Notes: generated from the letters alone by a model not told the origin. Counted from the stretch's first letter, positions 45,077 to 53,950 are shown. The stretch: DNA of 64,000 nucleotides from Calothrix sp. NIES-2100 (GCF_002368195.1 NZ_AP018178.1:3759421-3823420); one strand, 5' to 3'. Translations and numbers: made by a program.

Positions 45077-45631
45077 TTATTTCGCAATTACTTGTTGCTT
45101 TAGCTCAATTAACTGTGTTTGCAGTTCCTGAATTTGGGAATCTTTTTGCTGCATCAGTTGGTAAAGTGCTTGAATTGCAGCTAAAGCTACACCATTAGCA
45201 TCTACAGCATTGATCGTGCGATCGCTTTCGCCGACATTGAAAGTTGCTGCAAAGTCTTGCGCCATTGGGCCTATATGGCGAATTGTTTCATCTTGGTTTT
45301 TATACTTCCAGCTAGTAATCGGTAAATCGGCAATTCCTTTGAGAATGGTGTGGACATCGACCTCTGTCACTTCTTCTTTGACATTGCGATCGCTCCAATA
45401 GCGAGTTGAGCCTTCAGGATCGTAAGTGACTGCTAGATTAAGGATTTGGACACAGACTTTTCCCAATAATGGCAATTTCACGAGTGGGATTTCTGCAAGC
45501 TTTTTTTTGCCCGCAGTAACCTGAATATCACAGCCACCAACACAAGCGGCTATTTCTTCATCGTTGAGATCTGCAATGAGACTTTCTGTATTTGTCAAGT
45601 TATGAGGATTGAGAGGCATACATTGAACCAT
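45077..45631 (-). CDS. RiPP-type leader fused to peptidase S74 chaperone domain (candidate precursor 2)
   Basis: A 184-residue paralogue of the 44352 protein; Met5 (45619) is an alternative start. The leader ends SLIADLNDEEIAACVGG. The intervening segment (CDIQVTAGKKKLAEIPLVKL, then LLGKVCVQILNLAVTYDPEG) is more hydrophobic and has two Cys, unlike the first protein, while the S74 domain is nearly identical (WSDRNVKEEV, ITSWKYKNQDETIRHIGPMA, DANGVALAAIQALYQLM) with the Ser/Lys pair kept. The C-terminal heptads (KDSQIQELQTQLIELKQQV) suggest a trimeric coiled coil. Conserved leader and S74 around a variable middle is the pattern of a precursor family with different cores. First gene of the presumed operon. 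Confidence 0.8.
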   Translation of the reverse strand: MVQCMPLNPHNLTNTESLIADLNDEEIAACVGGCDIQVTAGKKKLAEIPLVKLPLLGKVCVQILNLAVTYDPEGSTRYWSDRNVKEEVTEVDVHTILKGIADLPITSWKYKNQDETIRHIGPMAQDFAATFNVGESDRTINAVDANGVALAAIQALYQLMQQKDSQIQELQTQLIELKQQVIAK

Positions 45632-46165
45632 TAATGTGTGAAGTAATTGGCTACAACAACTAAATTTATCGCTCCGCTAAAAATCTGAGGATAGATGTGG
45701 TTGCTAATCATTTATATCGGCAACAAGCTATTCACTCATGCTGATAGTTTTTTTGTTAAAAATGTATTCTGTTAAAACCAGTCTGATTGTCATTTAATCA
45801 TATTGTTTGTGGAAAGTGCCTCCATGTAAATTCTCTATTGTAAAATCTTCTTGATCAAAAGCATGGTAACAGTAAGTGGAGAATAATTTATTAGCTTTAT
45901 CTCCTCTTTAAAAAATTACTTAATTTATTGATTTTTGGGAAAACAATCCTTAACATATATTGGCAAAGATAAAAACAAAATTACCAAATATATATTGATA
46001 TAACGCCAAATTGCACCATTTTTTTCTTTATAATAAATTTATTTTTGCAAGTTTAATTAATTTTTACCTCAGTAAGAATACGGTTATATCAATCTCATAC
46101 CTTTATTCAATCTCTAAAAATTTATTTCAAATTCATCTGCTAACTAAAGTTAATTTTTTGGTTAT
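45632..46165. other. AT-rich gap upstream of the candidate RiPP operon
   Basis: No gene seen. It must hold the promoter of the minus-strand operon starting at 45631. It also carries the 3' side of the exoprotein gene ending at 46166. There is no clear intrinsic terminator hairpin after that stop, so read-through into the operon is possible. Confidence 0.4.
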
Positions 46166-48823
46166 CTAACTTGAATGACAACTAGCTGGGGCTAATCCAG
46201 AACTATGAGGCGTACTCACTGGTGTTTGTGCTGTTAAAACTACCTCTCCTTGAGGAGTAATTACTAGTCCTTGCGCTTCTACGATCTGATCGGCGGTATG
46301 TAGTGGTAGACTGGCAGCAGCAACACCCACAAGAGAGCGATCGCTGCTTGTCGGAATCGGAACTGTTTGGATATCTGCCAAAATTGTGTCACTACTTAAA
46401 ACTACCTCTGGATTTTGTGGTAATCCACCCCGCCCGGTAACAATTAAGCGGCTGGATGCTGCTGGGTGATTTTGTCCACAACTTTGAGTAATTAATGTCG
46501 AAGCATCATTTGGCTGAACTGGTAAGACAGCAATTCCCTTGCTGGGATCAACAGCTAGAGTTTTAATTTCTACCGTTCCATTTAACCCGAACTGAGAGCT
46601 AGCTGTAATATCGCTTTTAGAAGTCAGTTCAGAACTAAATTCTATCCCAAATATTCCTTGAGTGGTAATTTGAACATTTCCACCTCGACCTTGAATTGCA
46701 TTAGCTGTAATATCGCTGTTGTCAGCAGCAGCTAATAAACCAGAACTAATATTTATATCACCACCATTACCACCTGTAGCATCAGTAGTAATTTTACTGT
46801 TGTTGCGTAATAACAAAATATCTTTGACTTTTAAGGTAATATTACCTCCTTCACCTGATTTGGTTGTAGCTTGAATTCCTCCTGAGTCTTGTTGCGGATT
46901 TCCTCCATTATCCAAAATTATTGAATTAGCTTGAATATTAATGCTTCCACCTTTACCCAAGCCTTCATTATCAACACGTAACCTAGCACCTTCCTGCACT
47001 AATAATTTACCTGTATAAATTTCTAAATTACCAGCATCATGAATATTATTTTGGTTCAGAACACTTGCAGATAGACTACTAAATGTGGGAATGAAACTGT
47101 TTGGATCTAACGGGTCTTGCCTAATAGAACCTTGCCCTAATAATTGAATAGAGTCAGTGGCATTAATTGTTAATAATCCACCCTTACCAAAACCAAGAGT
47201 TTCAACAGCAATATTACCTCCATTCCGGACTGTTAAGTTCCTAGTATTAATTGTTAAATCGCCAGCATTACCTGTAATGTTTGGATTTGTACTACTGAAA
47301 ATCCCCCCAGGAATTTGATAAATAGATGAAACACCGGTGACATTGACAGAATCTATAGCATTAATAATTACATTGCCACTATTTCCTGCTGCCGCAGTAC
47401 CAGAGAAAATTTGTGCCCCGTCATTAATAATTAACTTCCCGGTGTTAACTATTAAATTGCCACCTTGTCCATTACCTTCTTGAACTGCTGTAAACAAACC
47501 ACTTACTAGAATATCCAAAGGTGAGACACCGATTAATTCCACACTATTAGCAGCATTGACTGTCAAGGTTCCACCTCTTGCATCTGCGAAGGTTGCAGCT
47601 GATATTTGCGCCCCATGATGCACAAATAATCGCCCGGTATTTACGGTTAAATTTCCCGCAGAACCAATCCCATATGTATCTGTCAATAACCCAGTAAATA
47701 AAGAAAAATCTTCGGAATCAACACCACTTAATTCCACCGCTGACGCAGCATTAATAGTTAAATCTCCTCCTTTACCTGATGAACCAGGTAAAGTAGCGGT
47801 AGATATGCGAGCTGCGCCTTCAACCTGAAGTTTGCTAGTATTTATTGTGATTCCTAAGCTATCTCCACTACCACTATTTTCGGCAAATAATCCATGTTCA
47901 AAAGTTCCAGTTGTGCTGTTACTTGATACTATTAATGTATCTGAAGCATTTAATCTCAAATTGGCTGCTGAAATAGCGCCTAGTGTCTCTGCTTCCACAC
48001 GGGAGTTTTGAATTGTTAACTGGTTTCCTATGAGTTGAATACTCCCACCGCCTTCACCGCTGGTTGTTACCAAAGCACGATCGGTTATTAATATATTAGC
48101 TTTGGCAATATTACTAGGAAAACTGAATTGCAACTGACTCCCGATGAATGAAAGTCCAACCGTACCTGAATCTGCGACTCCACCTAATTCAATATGGCCT
48201 CTATCTGTACTCAATTGACCAGCATTGATAGTAACTTCACCACCGATTAGCGCTAGAGTTTGATTAACTGGTACTGCAAGATTAGCTCTTTGTACTTGGA
48301 TTGGTGCTGATTTACTAGCGAATTGTAATCCTATAGGAACATTGACACTTAATAAAGGGGGAGTTTGATCTAAAGATGTATGAAAATCTTTACCATCGGC
48401 AAACTGTAAGCTGTTAGCGGTAGTAGCAACAAATGAGCCGCCAATATCTAATTTGGCATTGGGACCAAAGATAATTCCATTGGGATTAATTAAGAACAGA
48501 TTAGCATTACCGATAGTATGAATTTTGCCATTAATATTGGAAGGAAAAATCCCAGTAACTCGACTGATAATATTTTGAATAAATGAAGCATGATTAAAAT
48601 TGGCAGAACCACCAGTTGGGACGGAGAATTTACTAAAGCTGTGAAAAAGATTACCGCCAGCTTGGCTACCACCTGTAATTGAGAAATTTAGACCATCTCC
48701 AGAAGTAACTTTTGTGGGAAGACTACCATCTGGGGCGATCGCCTGGGCGTAACCAGGTAGAGTCAATATAAGATGTCCAGTAGTAAATAGTCCAGCAAGA
48801 CTGAGAATATAGGACCAATTCAT
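46166..48823 (-). CDS. Two-partner-secretion exoprotein, filamentous-haemagglutinin N-terminal domain (second copy)
   Basis: An 885-residue secreted beta-helix protein. Signal peptide SYILSLAGLFTTGHLILT..GYAQA; TPS domain ~25-170 with NLFHSFSKFSVPTGG, NIISRVTG and NPNGIIFGPNAKLDIGGSF; then Gly/Asn-rich repeats (GNAGDLTINTRNLTV and similar). The C-terminal end IVEAQGLVITPQGEVVL, TPHSSGLAPASCHSS matches the end of the 16583 protein. Export needs a TpsB pore not present here. It is encoded upstream of the leader-S74 genes on the same strand with a 534-bp gap. Start is the ATG at 48823. Confidence 0.9.
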   Translation of the reverse strand: MNWSYILSLAGLFTTGHLILTLPGYAQAIAPDGSLPTKVTSGDGLNFSITGGSQAGGNLFHSFSKFSVPTGGSANFNHASFIQNIISRVTGIFPSNINGKIHTIGNANLFLINPNGIIFGPNAKLDIGGSFVATTANSLQFADGKDFHTSLDQTPPLLSVNVPIGLQFASKSAPIQVQRANLAVPVNQTLALIGGEVTINAGQLSTDRGHIELGGVADSGTVGLSFIGSQLQFSFPSNIAKANILITDRALVTTSGEGGGSIQLIGNQLTIQNSRVEAETLGAISAANLRLNASDTLIVSSNSTTGTFEHGLFAENSGSGDSLGITINTSKLQVEGAARISTATLPGSSGKGGDLTINAASAVELSGVDSEDFSLFTGLLTDTYGIGSAGNLTVNTGRLFVHHGAQISAATFADARGGTLTVNAANSVELIGVSPLDILVSGLFTAVQEGNGQGGNLIVNTGKLIINDGAQIFSGTAAAGNSGNVIINAIDSVNVTGVSSIYQIPGGIFSSTNPNITGNAGDLTINTRNLTVRNGGNIAVETLGFGKGGLLTINATDSIQLLGQGSIRQDPLDPNSFIPTFSSLSASVLNQNNIHDAGNLEIYTGKLLVQEGARLRVDNEGLGKGGSINIQANSIILDNGGNPQQDSGGIQATTKSGEGGNITLKVKDILLLRNNSKITTDATGGNGGDINISSGLLAAADNSDITANAIQGRGGNVQITTQGIFGIEFSSELTSKSDITASSQFGLNGTVEIKTLAVDPSKGIAVLPVQPNDASTLITQSCGQNHPAASSRLIVTGRGGLPQNPEVVLSSDTILADIQTVPIPTSSDRSLVGVAAASLPLHTADQIVEAQGLVITPQGEVVLTAQTPVSTPHSSGLAPASCHSS

Positions 48824-48956
48824 ATAGCTAAAAATACTCTACTTTGGCTATTTGTCTTTTTCTCAGTATTCCCTGAATACGTGGAAGTATTACTTGCTGA
48901 AGGTGGGGATTTTCGCTTTACTAGTCAATAGTCAAGTTTCAATTCTTTCGCTCAAC

Positions 48957-48993
48957 ATGAAAAAACCCGCTAATCTTGCAATAAGATTAGCGG
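48957..48993 (-). terminator. Intrinsic terminator after tRNA-Pro
   Basis: On the minus strand, GCCGCTAATCTTA, a short loop and TAAGATTAGCGG-type arms form a strong stem followed by GTTTTTT. It lies about 20 bp beyond the tRNA 3' end. Confidence 0.8.
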
Positions 48994-49011
48994 CATAGGG
49001 ATTTTAACAAT

Positions 49012-49084
49012 CGGAGCGGCGGGATTCGAACCCACGACCTCCACTACCCCAAAGTGGCGCGCTACCAAGCTGCGCTACGCCCCG
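49012..49084 (-). tRNA. tRNA-Pro (anticodon GGG)
   Basis: The minus strand reads a 73-nt cloverleaf. Acceptor arms are CGGGGCG/CGCTCCG, the D-arm GCGCAGCTTGGTAGCGC, the anticodon arm CCACT-TTGGGGT-AGTGG with GGG at 34-36, and the T-arm GTGGGTTCGAATCCC. CCA is not encoded. It decodes CCC/CCU proline codons. Confidence 0.95.
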
Positions 49085-49134
49085 GTCAGAATTATCATAT
49101 TAGCAAGAAGTTTGAGGATAATCAAGAGGTAAAT

Positions 49135-49500
49135 TCAAAAAACTTTGAGCATCTGGACTGCTTGCAATAAACCAGGAACAGCAGAACTATCCCACCAACC
49201 TTCTGCACACCGCCCTGTATTCAGGATTAAACGCAGACTGTAGCTATGGGGATAGCCTTCTACCTCCATCCATAATAAATCGCTTTCGGCTTCGCAAGCA
49301 ATTTTCTCTTCATCCATCAATTCAGTGGCTATTTGTTTCATTGCGTCTGCTAGCTGTGCCAAAAGACGGCAAAAATCGTTTAATTCGGCTTCGGTTAATT
49401 CGATCGCCCAATCATCTGTACCCAATAGCCCTTTATATTCTGGTGCATCAGGGTTCCAGCCAATGCGCCAACCAGAACCGCTTTTAACTAAACGTTCCAT
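49135..49500 (-). CDS. DUF1818 family protein
   Basis: A 121-residue cytosolic protein of the cyanobacterial DUF1818 family. Recognisable: SGSGWRIGWNPDAPEYKGL at the N-terminus, DDWAIELTEAELNDFCRLL, the Glu-rich ATELMDEEKIACEAE and the C-terminal RCAEGWWDSSAVPGLLQA. Full length for the family; function unknown to me. It follows the next gene upstream by 7 bp and so is in one transcript with it and probably rpoZ; the tRNA lies just downstream. Confidence 0.88.
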   Translation of the reverse strand: MERLVKSGSGWRIGWNPDAPEYKGLLGTDDWAIELTEAELNDFCRLLAQLADAMKQIATELMDEEKIACEAESDLLWMEVEGYPHSYSLRLILNTGRCAEGWWDSSAVPGLLQAVQMLKVF

Positions 49501-49507
49501 AAACTAT

Positions 49508-50047
49508 TTAAGGCTGGGGTTGGGCTGGAAAGCTAGAATTAAAGATGTTTGTCAATACTTGCACTAAGGTATTTCGCTGACTTCGGGTAAGCTTGGCAAT
49601 GGCAGCGCGATCGCCTTCTATGGGATTTTGTTGTAATGTATCATTCCCTGGATATGTTATGTCATACATAGTTTCGTTGGCATCCAGGTAATCAGCCAGC
49701 GTCAGCTTCCAATCTAAACGATAAGCTGGGGAACGCTCTTTGACATAAATGTGATATTGGATCAGGCGACCGACTAAGGTATTATTTTCGGCGACTTTTC
49801 CGGTTTCTTTGCTCTTATACTGATTTTCTTTGGGAAAATCAGGTAACTGCTGATATACTTGCTGCCAAACATCACTAGGACTTATTCGCTGAGCTATTGC
49901 CGGTTTGACACTGAGAAAATGTGTATATTGTGATTGACTTGTACCCAAACCCAAAACAATTACACCCACCACCAACAAAGGCATTGCTAAATGGAGATTT
50001 TTGAGTGTGGGGTTAAACTTCAAAACGAGAAAATATTTTTTGCCCAT
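49508..50047 (-). CDS. Conserved cyanobacterial protein with N-terminal membrane anchor
   Basis: About 179 residues from the ATG at 50045-50047; the frame is open to 50095 but the extra 16 residues look non-coding, and a start at the next internal Met (MPLLVVGVIVLG) is also possible. One membrane or signal helix (PLLVVGVIVLGLGTSQ) is followed by a soluble domain with DVWQQVYQQLPDFPKENQY, a LVGRLIQYHIYVKER.PAYRLDW core and a C-terminal LTRSQRNTLVQVLTNIF helix. I know it only as a conserved hypothetical near rpoZ. Likely faces the periplasm or lumen. Confidence 0.7.
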   Translation of the reverse strand: MGKKYFLVLKFNPTLKNLHLAMPLLVVGVIVLGLGTSQSQYTHFLSVKPAIAQRISPSDVWQQVYQQLPDFPKENQYKSKETGKVAENNTLVGRLIQYHIYVKERSPAYRLDWKLTLADYLDANETMYDITYPGNDTLQQNPIEGDRAAIAKLTRSQRNTLVQVLTNIFNSSFPAQPQP

Positions 50048-50125
50048 ATATATATACTGAGTTAAAAGTGCAATGTAAATACATAATGTACTCATAAATT
50101 ACCACTTTCAACTCAGGACTATTTG

Positions 50126-50362
50126 TTAAAGTTCGCCAATAATTTCTGGCTGAGTCAGTTCATCAGACATTTCGATAATGGCCCGGAGAACTGGTTTCAT
50201 CATGGCATCTTCTGCACTTTCAAAGTCTTCATAACGGCGACGCTTGGCACGGTTTGCCACTTGAACTGTAATGCGGTAGCGATTTGAGGCTGCACTAATC
50301 AGATCCTCAGCACGGTGCATAATCTGAGACTGGGTTGTCTCGAACTTGGAACGCTTTAGCAT
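50126..50362 (-). CDS. rpoZ: RNA polymerase omega subunit
   Basis: The 78-residue omega subunit, which helps assemble and stabilise the RNA polymerase core by holding the beta-prime C-terminus. It has the cyanobacterial form: the HRAEDLISAASNRYRITVQV helix, VANRAKRRRYEDFES, and the MKPVLRAIIEMSDELTQPEI C-terminus. Full length. Start ATG 50362. It heads a minus-strand run with the anchored protein and DUF1818. Confidence 0.95.
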   Translation of the reverse strand: MLKRSKFETTQSQIMHRAEDLISAASNRYRITVQVANRAKRRRYEDFESAEDAMMKPVLRAIIEMSDELTQPEIIGEL

Positions 50363-50389
50363 AGTCAGTGGTTTTTAGGGTGAGCTGAA

Positions 50390-50440
50390 GGATGAAGGAT
50401 GTAGACGCGGAGCGGCTTGCCGCAGGCTAGGATGAAGGAT
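50390..50440. repeat. 29-bp dispersed repeat inserted between 11-bp direct repeats
   Basis: The sequence GTAGACGCGGAGCGGCTTGC plus nine bases (50401-50429) sits between two exact copies of GGATGAAGGAT (50390-50400 and 50430-50440). A very similar 29-mer is at 60286-60314. Confidence 0.75.
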
Positions 50441-50611
50441 GAAAATAACTTTTTCATTCTTGATCTTTAATCCTTTATCCTTTATGTGTCATTCCCCAGT
50501 TTAGCAGTACTAAGAAGTCGGCGGCTGTATAATGAAATGTCAATAAATCGGCAAACGCTATACAAGTAAGGTTAGTAACAATATTTACCTTACTTGTATA
50601 GCTGTTGATAT

Positions 50612-53008
50612 TTATAAAACTTCTACAAATACGCCACTGCGAGCAAACTCTTCCTCTTCCGGAGAAAAGTAGGGCGTTTGATCGACAATTTCCGGGTCGA
50701 AACTGTAGGCTTCCTGAAGAAATTGCCCAGCGTCCACAGACGATTCCAATTCTTTGATATAGTCTTCGGCTAGGGTACACGCCTCCTTGATGCCTACCTC
50801 ATCGCCTTTCTCTAACAGTTTTTGGAGAGTTGCTCTTACTCCTGCCAAGCGCGATACCGGTTTAAGAATTCCATAAAGGCGGTATAAGCGATCGACGGAG
50901 ATGCTGAGGTGTTTGAGGGCTTTGCTGCGTGCGAGTTCGGAGTCGAGGCTAGGCCAGTAACGGGTAGTGTAAAAAGCTTTCTCATCCTTATGATACCATT
51001 CCTCGGAGCGAGCAATGGATGAGGAAACGGTGTTATGTAGTTTCCAGAAAAATAAGCGTAAAGCTGAACCATCGACAACTGTAGACAGCTTGGCTTCCAT
51101 CGACACTTGAAAATTGTTCAGTTGCGGGTCGCGTCCCAGTACAAGATACTCTACCGGGTACATATCGACTTCTTTGTTCTGCACAACATACATATTCAGG
51201 TGGTGACGGCAGTAAGGACAGGGGTACATCGAAGCAAATAGTTTAAAGAAGTCTTGGAAAACTGCCACCAGCAGTTTTTGCACTGGGTATGGTTTGGTAC
51301 AGACGATTTCCGCCGTGGTGTGGAAGAAACGCCACACAGCAGGCCCAATATAATAAGGAAAGCTAACGCGCATCTGGGCATCTTTAATGTCACTCCGTCC
51401 CAAATAGACATCAATAAATGACACGTATTGCGAAAGTGCCCCTGACTCGCGCCCAAACTCTTGGCGTTCACGCCGTTTTTGTACGCCATTGAGGTAATGA
51501 TGGGTTAAACGCCATGCTTGCTTAATTGCCAGCTTTTGTTTGGGAGTGCATTTGTAAAAGTTCTCTGCCACATCTGCCCCATAGCGGTCAAATTCTCCCA
51601 CTGTTTTAGTATCTTCATACCACTGATCCAAAGCTGCTTCGTCAGGTACGGTGTTGTTTTCTATATCAGCGGCAGTGTTGACACTGAAAGCAGCTAGCAA
51701 CTTCGGCATGAAATCTTCATACCAATAAACCACTGGCATCATTGCACCGTCTATTTCTTCGGAAGCATCGGCGAGGATAACGCGGTTCCACTGCTTGAGG
51801 TAATCTTTGGGATCGCCTGCTGATTTAGCGGGAGGGGGGGTAAGCTCTGCATTCAGTTCCATCTGCCGCAGACGGTTAAGTTCGTTGATTGCTAGTACGC
51901 CTGTGGCAATGTCGCGAAAGCTGAACTGTTTTTTCTTGACAGTAATGGCGAACTCCACACCCGCTGCAAACTTCTCTTTGACAGAGGTGGATTTACGGCG
52001 TGCGGACTGCATTGCTTGTTCCTCAGCTAACATCTCGGGTGTTTTTTCGATGTTATTCCAGTTCTGGATGCGGTCTTGGAGTCGAGCATACTCTTTTTCG
52101 ATTGATTCAACAACTGCATCTAACAGGGGGTAACAAGCTTTTTCGATGATATCTAAACCTTTGTACAATGCGATCGCTTTTTGGACAAACTGCACAAAGT
52201 CTGTAATTTTGTAGGGTAGGTTCCGCACGCGCAGGTGGGTTTCGTGATTGGCGGAAAAACTCTCGCGGAAGCAGCGGTAAGCAGCGCCCTGGATCAGGCG
52301 AAACAAACCAATCTGCATTTGCAGGCGAGAGGTGGCGCGCTCTTTTTGCTCTTGTTGTGGGTGTTGCGCCAGCAGTTCTTGGATTTGTACTACTACTTCT
52401 TGATCGCTGGCTGTTTCCTGTGTCGGAGATGCGGTGGTGGATAAGATGGGTGCGTCAGTAGTAGCCGCTATATTTGAGGTGATGGTGGCTGGATTACTTG
52501 TCGGGGAACTGGTAAAAGAAATCGGTAAATCTTTATAGCCGGTGCTGATTTCTGACTCGGCGGGAACTAGTTTCATAAACTCTTGAAAGTCTATGGAGGC
52601 ATCGCCATCGTGATCGACTTCTTTAATCATCTCATCGAGTTCTGCGTCCGTTAGCCCAAACAAACTCATAATGTTATGCAGTTCGTTTGTGGTAATTTGA
52701 CCGCTGCCATCTTCATCAAATACACTGAATGCCAGCTTGAGACGGCTTTGGCGATCGCCAGATGCTGACACCATCAGGGTTTTGAATTCCTCAAAATCAA
52801 TACTACCTGATAAGTCAACGTCTACTTCTTTGATCATGTCGCGCAGTTCGATTTCGTTAGGACTTTGCCCTAGCGATCGCATCACTTCCCCCAATTCTGT
52901 TGCTGAAATGGCACCGCTACCGTCAGCATCAAATACTTTGAACGCTTCCCACAGCTTCGCCACTTCTGCTTCAGTCATGACCTTTTTTTCTAATTCTACA
53001 GTTGCCAT
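50612..53008 (-). CDS. Calmodulin-like EF-hand protein fused to a large domain with Erv/ALR-like region
   Basis: A 798-residue protein from the ATG at 53006-53008. Residues ~10-145 contain four EF-hands in calmodulin order: DADGSGAISATEL, DVDLSGSIDFEEF, DEDGSGQITTNEL and DHDGDASIDFQEF. Between hands 1 and 2, GEVMRSLGQSPNEIELRDMI is nearly the calmodulin linker. After a Thr/Ala-rich linker and helices, a region near residues 535-605 has AVWRFFHTTAEIVC, YP, and FASMYPCPYCRHHLNMYV, resembling the W..LH and CxxC..H of Erv/ALR FAD-linked sulfhydryl oxidases. No signal peptide. Calcium-regulated disulphide chemistry is an inference. Its neighbours give no functional hint. EF-hands are certain; the Erv-like part is moderate. 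Confidence 0.82.
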   Translation of the reverse strand: MATVELEKKVMTEAEVAKLWEAFKVFDADGSGAISATELGEVMRSLGQSPNEIELRDMIKEVDVDLSGSIDFEEFKTLMVSASGDRQSRLKLAFSVFDEDGSGQITTNELHNIMSLFGLTDAELDEMIKEVDHDGDASIDFQEFMKLVPAESEISTGYKDLPISFTSSPTSNPATITSNIAATTDAPILSTTASPTQETASDQEVVVQIQELLAQHPQQEQKERATSRLQMQIGLFRLIQGAAYRCFRESFSANHETHLRVRNLPYKITDFVQFVQKAIALYKGLDIIEKACYPLLDAVVESIEKEYARLQDRIQNWNNIEKTPEMLAEEQAMQSARRKSTSVKEKFAAGVEFAITVKKKQFSFRDIATGVLAINELNRLRQMELNAELTPPPAKSAGDPKDYLKQWNRVILADASEEIDGAMMPVVYWYEDFMPKLLAAFSVNTAADIENNTVPDEAALDQWYEDTKTVGEFDRYGADVAENFYKCTPKQKLAIKQAWRLTHHYLNGVQKRRERQEFGRESGALSQYVSFIDVYLGRSDIKDAQMRVSFPYYIGPAVWRFFHTTAEIVCTKPYPVQKLLVAVFQDFFKLFASMYPCPYCRHHLNMYVVQNKEVDMYPVEYLVLGRDPQLNNFQVSMEAKLSTVVDGSALRLFFWKLHNTVSSSIARSEEWYHKDEKAFYTTRYWPSLDSELARSKALKHLSISVDRLYRLYGILKPVSRLAGVRATLQKLLEKGDEVGIKEACTLAEDYIKELESSVDAGQFLQEAYSFDPEIVDQTPYFSPEEEEFARSGVFVEVL

Positions 53009-53431
53009 CAATTCTTACCCTCGATTTTTTAATGTGTTTTACAGCGAATTTCATTTGAGTAAGGTACGTCCGTAGCGGGCTTTCCGGCCCGCACTACAAG
53101 CGCTATATGATTAATGTGTGTACCTCATATACCTGCTATCTGCTGTAAGTAGCTTCGCTGGTGGCAGCTAGCACTAGATGAACAGCAAAAAAGCTGCGCT
53201 TTTTACATATACATATTCTGAGAAATTTGGCGAACAGACCTATGGATTAATAAATTCTCTAGAATCAGACTTAAATGCTGCACTGAATATCAGCTCTGAA
53301 AGTATACGGATATTGCACACAAATGGCGGAGGGAACCACGTTATGGCTGATAGCAGCTGTGTAGGGGGCAAAGGTCAATAAGATCACAAGTCTGTATTGC
53401 ACCGTCAGGGCAGTGTAAGTAATTCACTCGA
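53009..53431. other. Gap upstream of the EF-hand gene
   Basis: No supported gene. Includes a CGGGCTTTCCGGCCCG hairpin at 53077-53092. A 67-codon plus frame at 53178-53381 has no recognisable family or ribosome-binding site. Confidence 0.4.
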
Positions 53432-53466
53432 CCTCTCTATTGATAGAGGTTAAGAATTTTTTTTCA
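53432..53466 (+). terminator. Hairpin plus T-run upstream of the fasciclin gene
   Basis: ACCTCTCTATTGATAGAGGT forms a stem at about 53431-53450 and is followed by AAGAATTTTTTTT. Nothing known ends just before it, so it may belong to an unannotated short transcript or a leader. Confidence 0.45.
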
Positions 53467-53513
53467 TTTTATAAGTATCTTGTAACAGAAAGTTAATAAA
53501 TTAACCTAACCTC

Positions 53514-53942
53514 ATGGCCGATCTTGTGGAAACTGCGATCAATGCAGGAAATTTTACGATCTTGCTGAAGGCTGTTGAAGCTGTGGGACTCACGGAAGTT
53601 CTCAAGCGTCCTGGTTCTTTGACAATTTTTGCACCGACTGACGATGCCTTTGCTAAGCTGCCAGAGGGAAGTTTAGATTCGCTACTGCAAGATATTCCCA
53701 AGCTGAAGAAGATTGTGGCGTATCATGTAGCCTCTGGGGATGTCAGGTCTGATGATTTGGTACAAATTAATGAGGCAGAAACATTTGAGGGGTCAATTTT
53801 AGCAATTGAGTCTGCCAAGGGTGCAATTAAGGTGAATGATGCCAATGTCCTTAAAACTGACATTCTGGCTGATAATGGCGTGATTCATGTGATTGATAAG
53901 GTGTTAATACCTGCATTGGTTGCTGGTGGTACGAGTTCTTGA
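53514..53942 (+). CDS. Fasciclin (FAS1) domain protein
   Basis: A 142-residue single FAS1 domain. Seen: TAINAGNFTILLKAVEAVGL, the H1 box PGSLTIFAPTDDAFAKLPEG, KLKKIVAYHVASGDV, and the H2 box VIHVIDKVLIP. No signal peptide, as in the short cyanobacterial members, so the usual adhesion role on the cell surface is unproven here. Start ATG 53514. It has its own terminator hairpin immediately downstream and appears monocistronic. Confidence 0.93.
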   Translation: MADLVETAINAGNFTILLKAVEAVGLTEVLKRPGSLTIFAPTDDAFAKLPEGSLDSLLQDIPKLKKIVAYHVASGDVRSDDLVQINEAETFEGSILAIESAKGAIKVNDANVLKTDILADNGVIHVIDKVLIPALVAGGTSS

Positions 53943-53950
53943 TCGAGTTC

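Noticed and set aside
53178..53381. 67-codon plus frame, with a GG-containing end, as a small peptide gene
   Set aside because: The GGKGQ end is not a leader pattern, there is no ribosome-binding site, and the sequence has no known relatives I recall.
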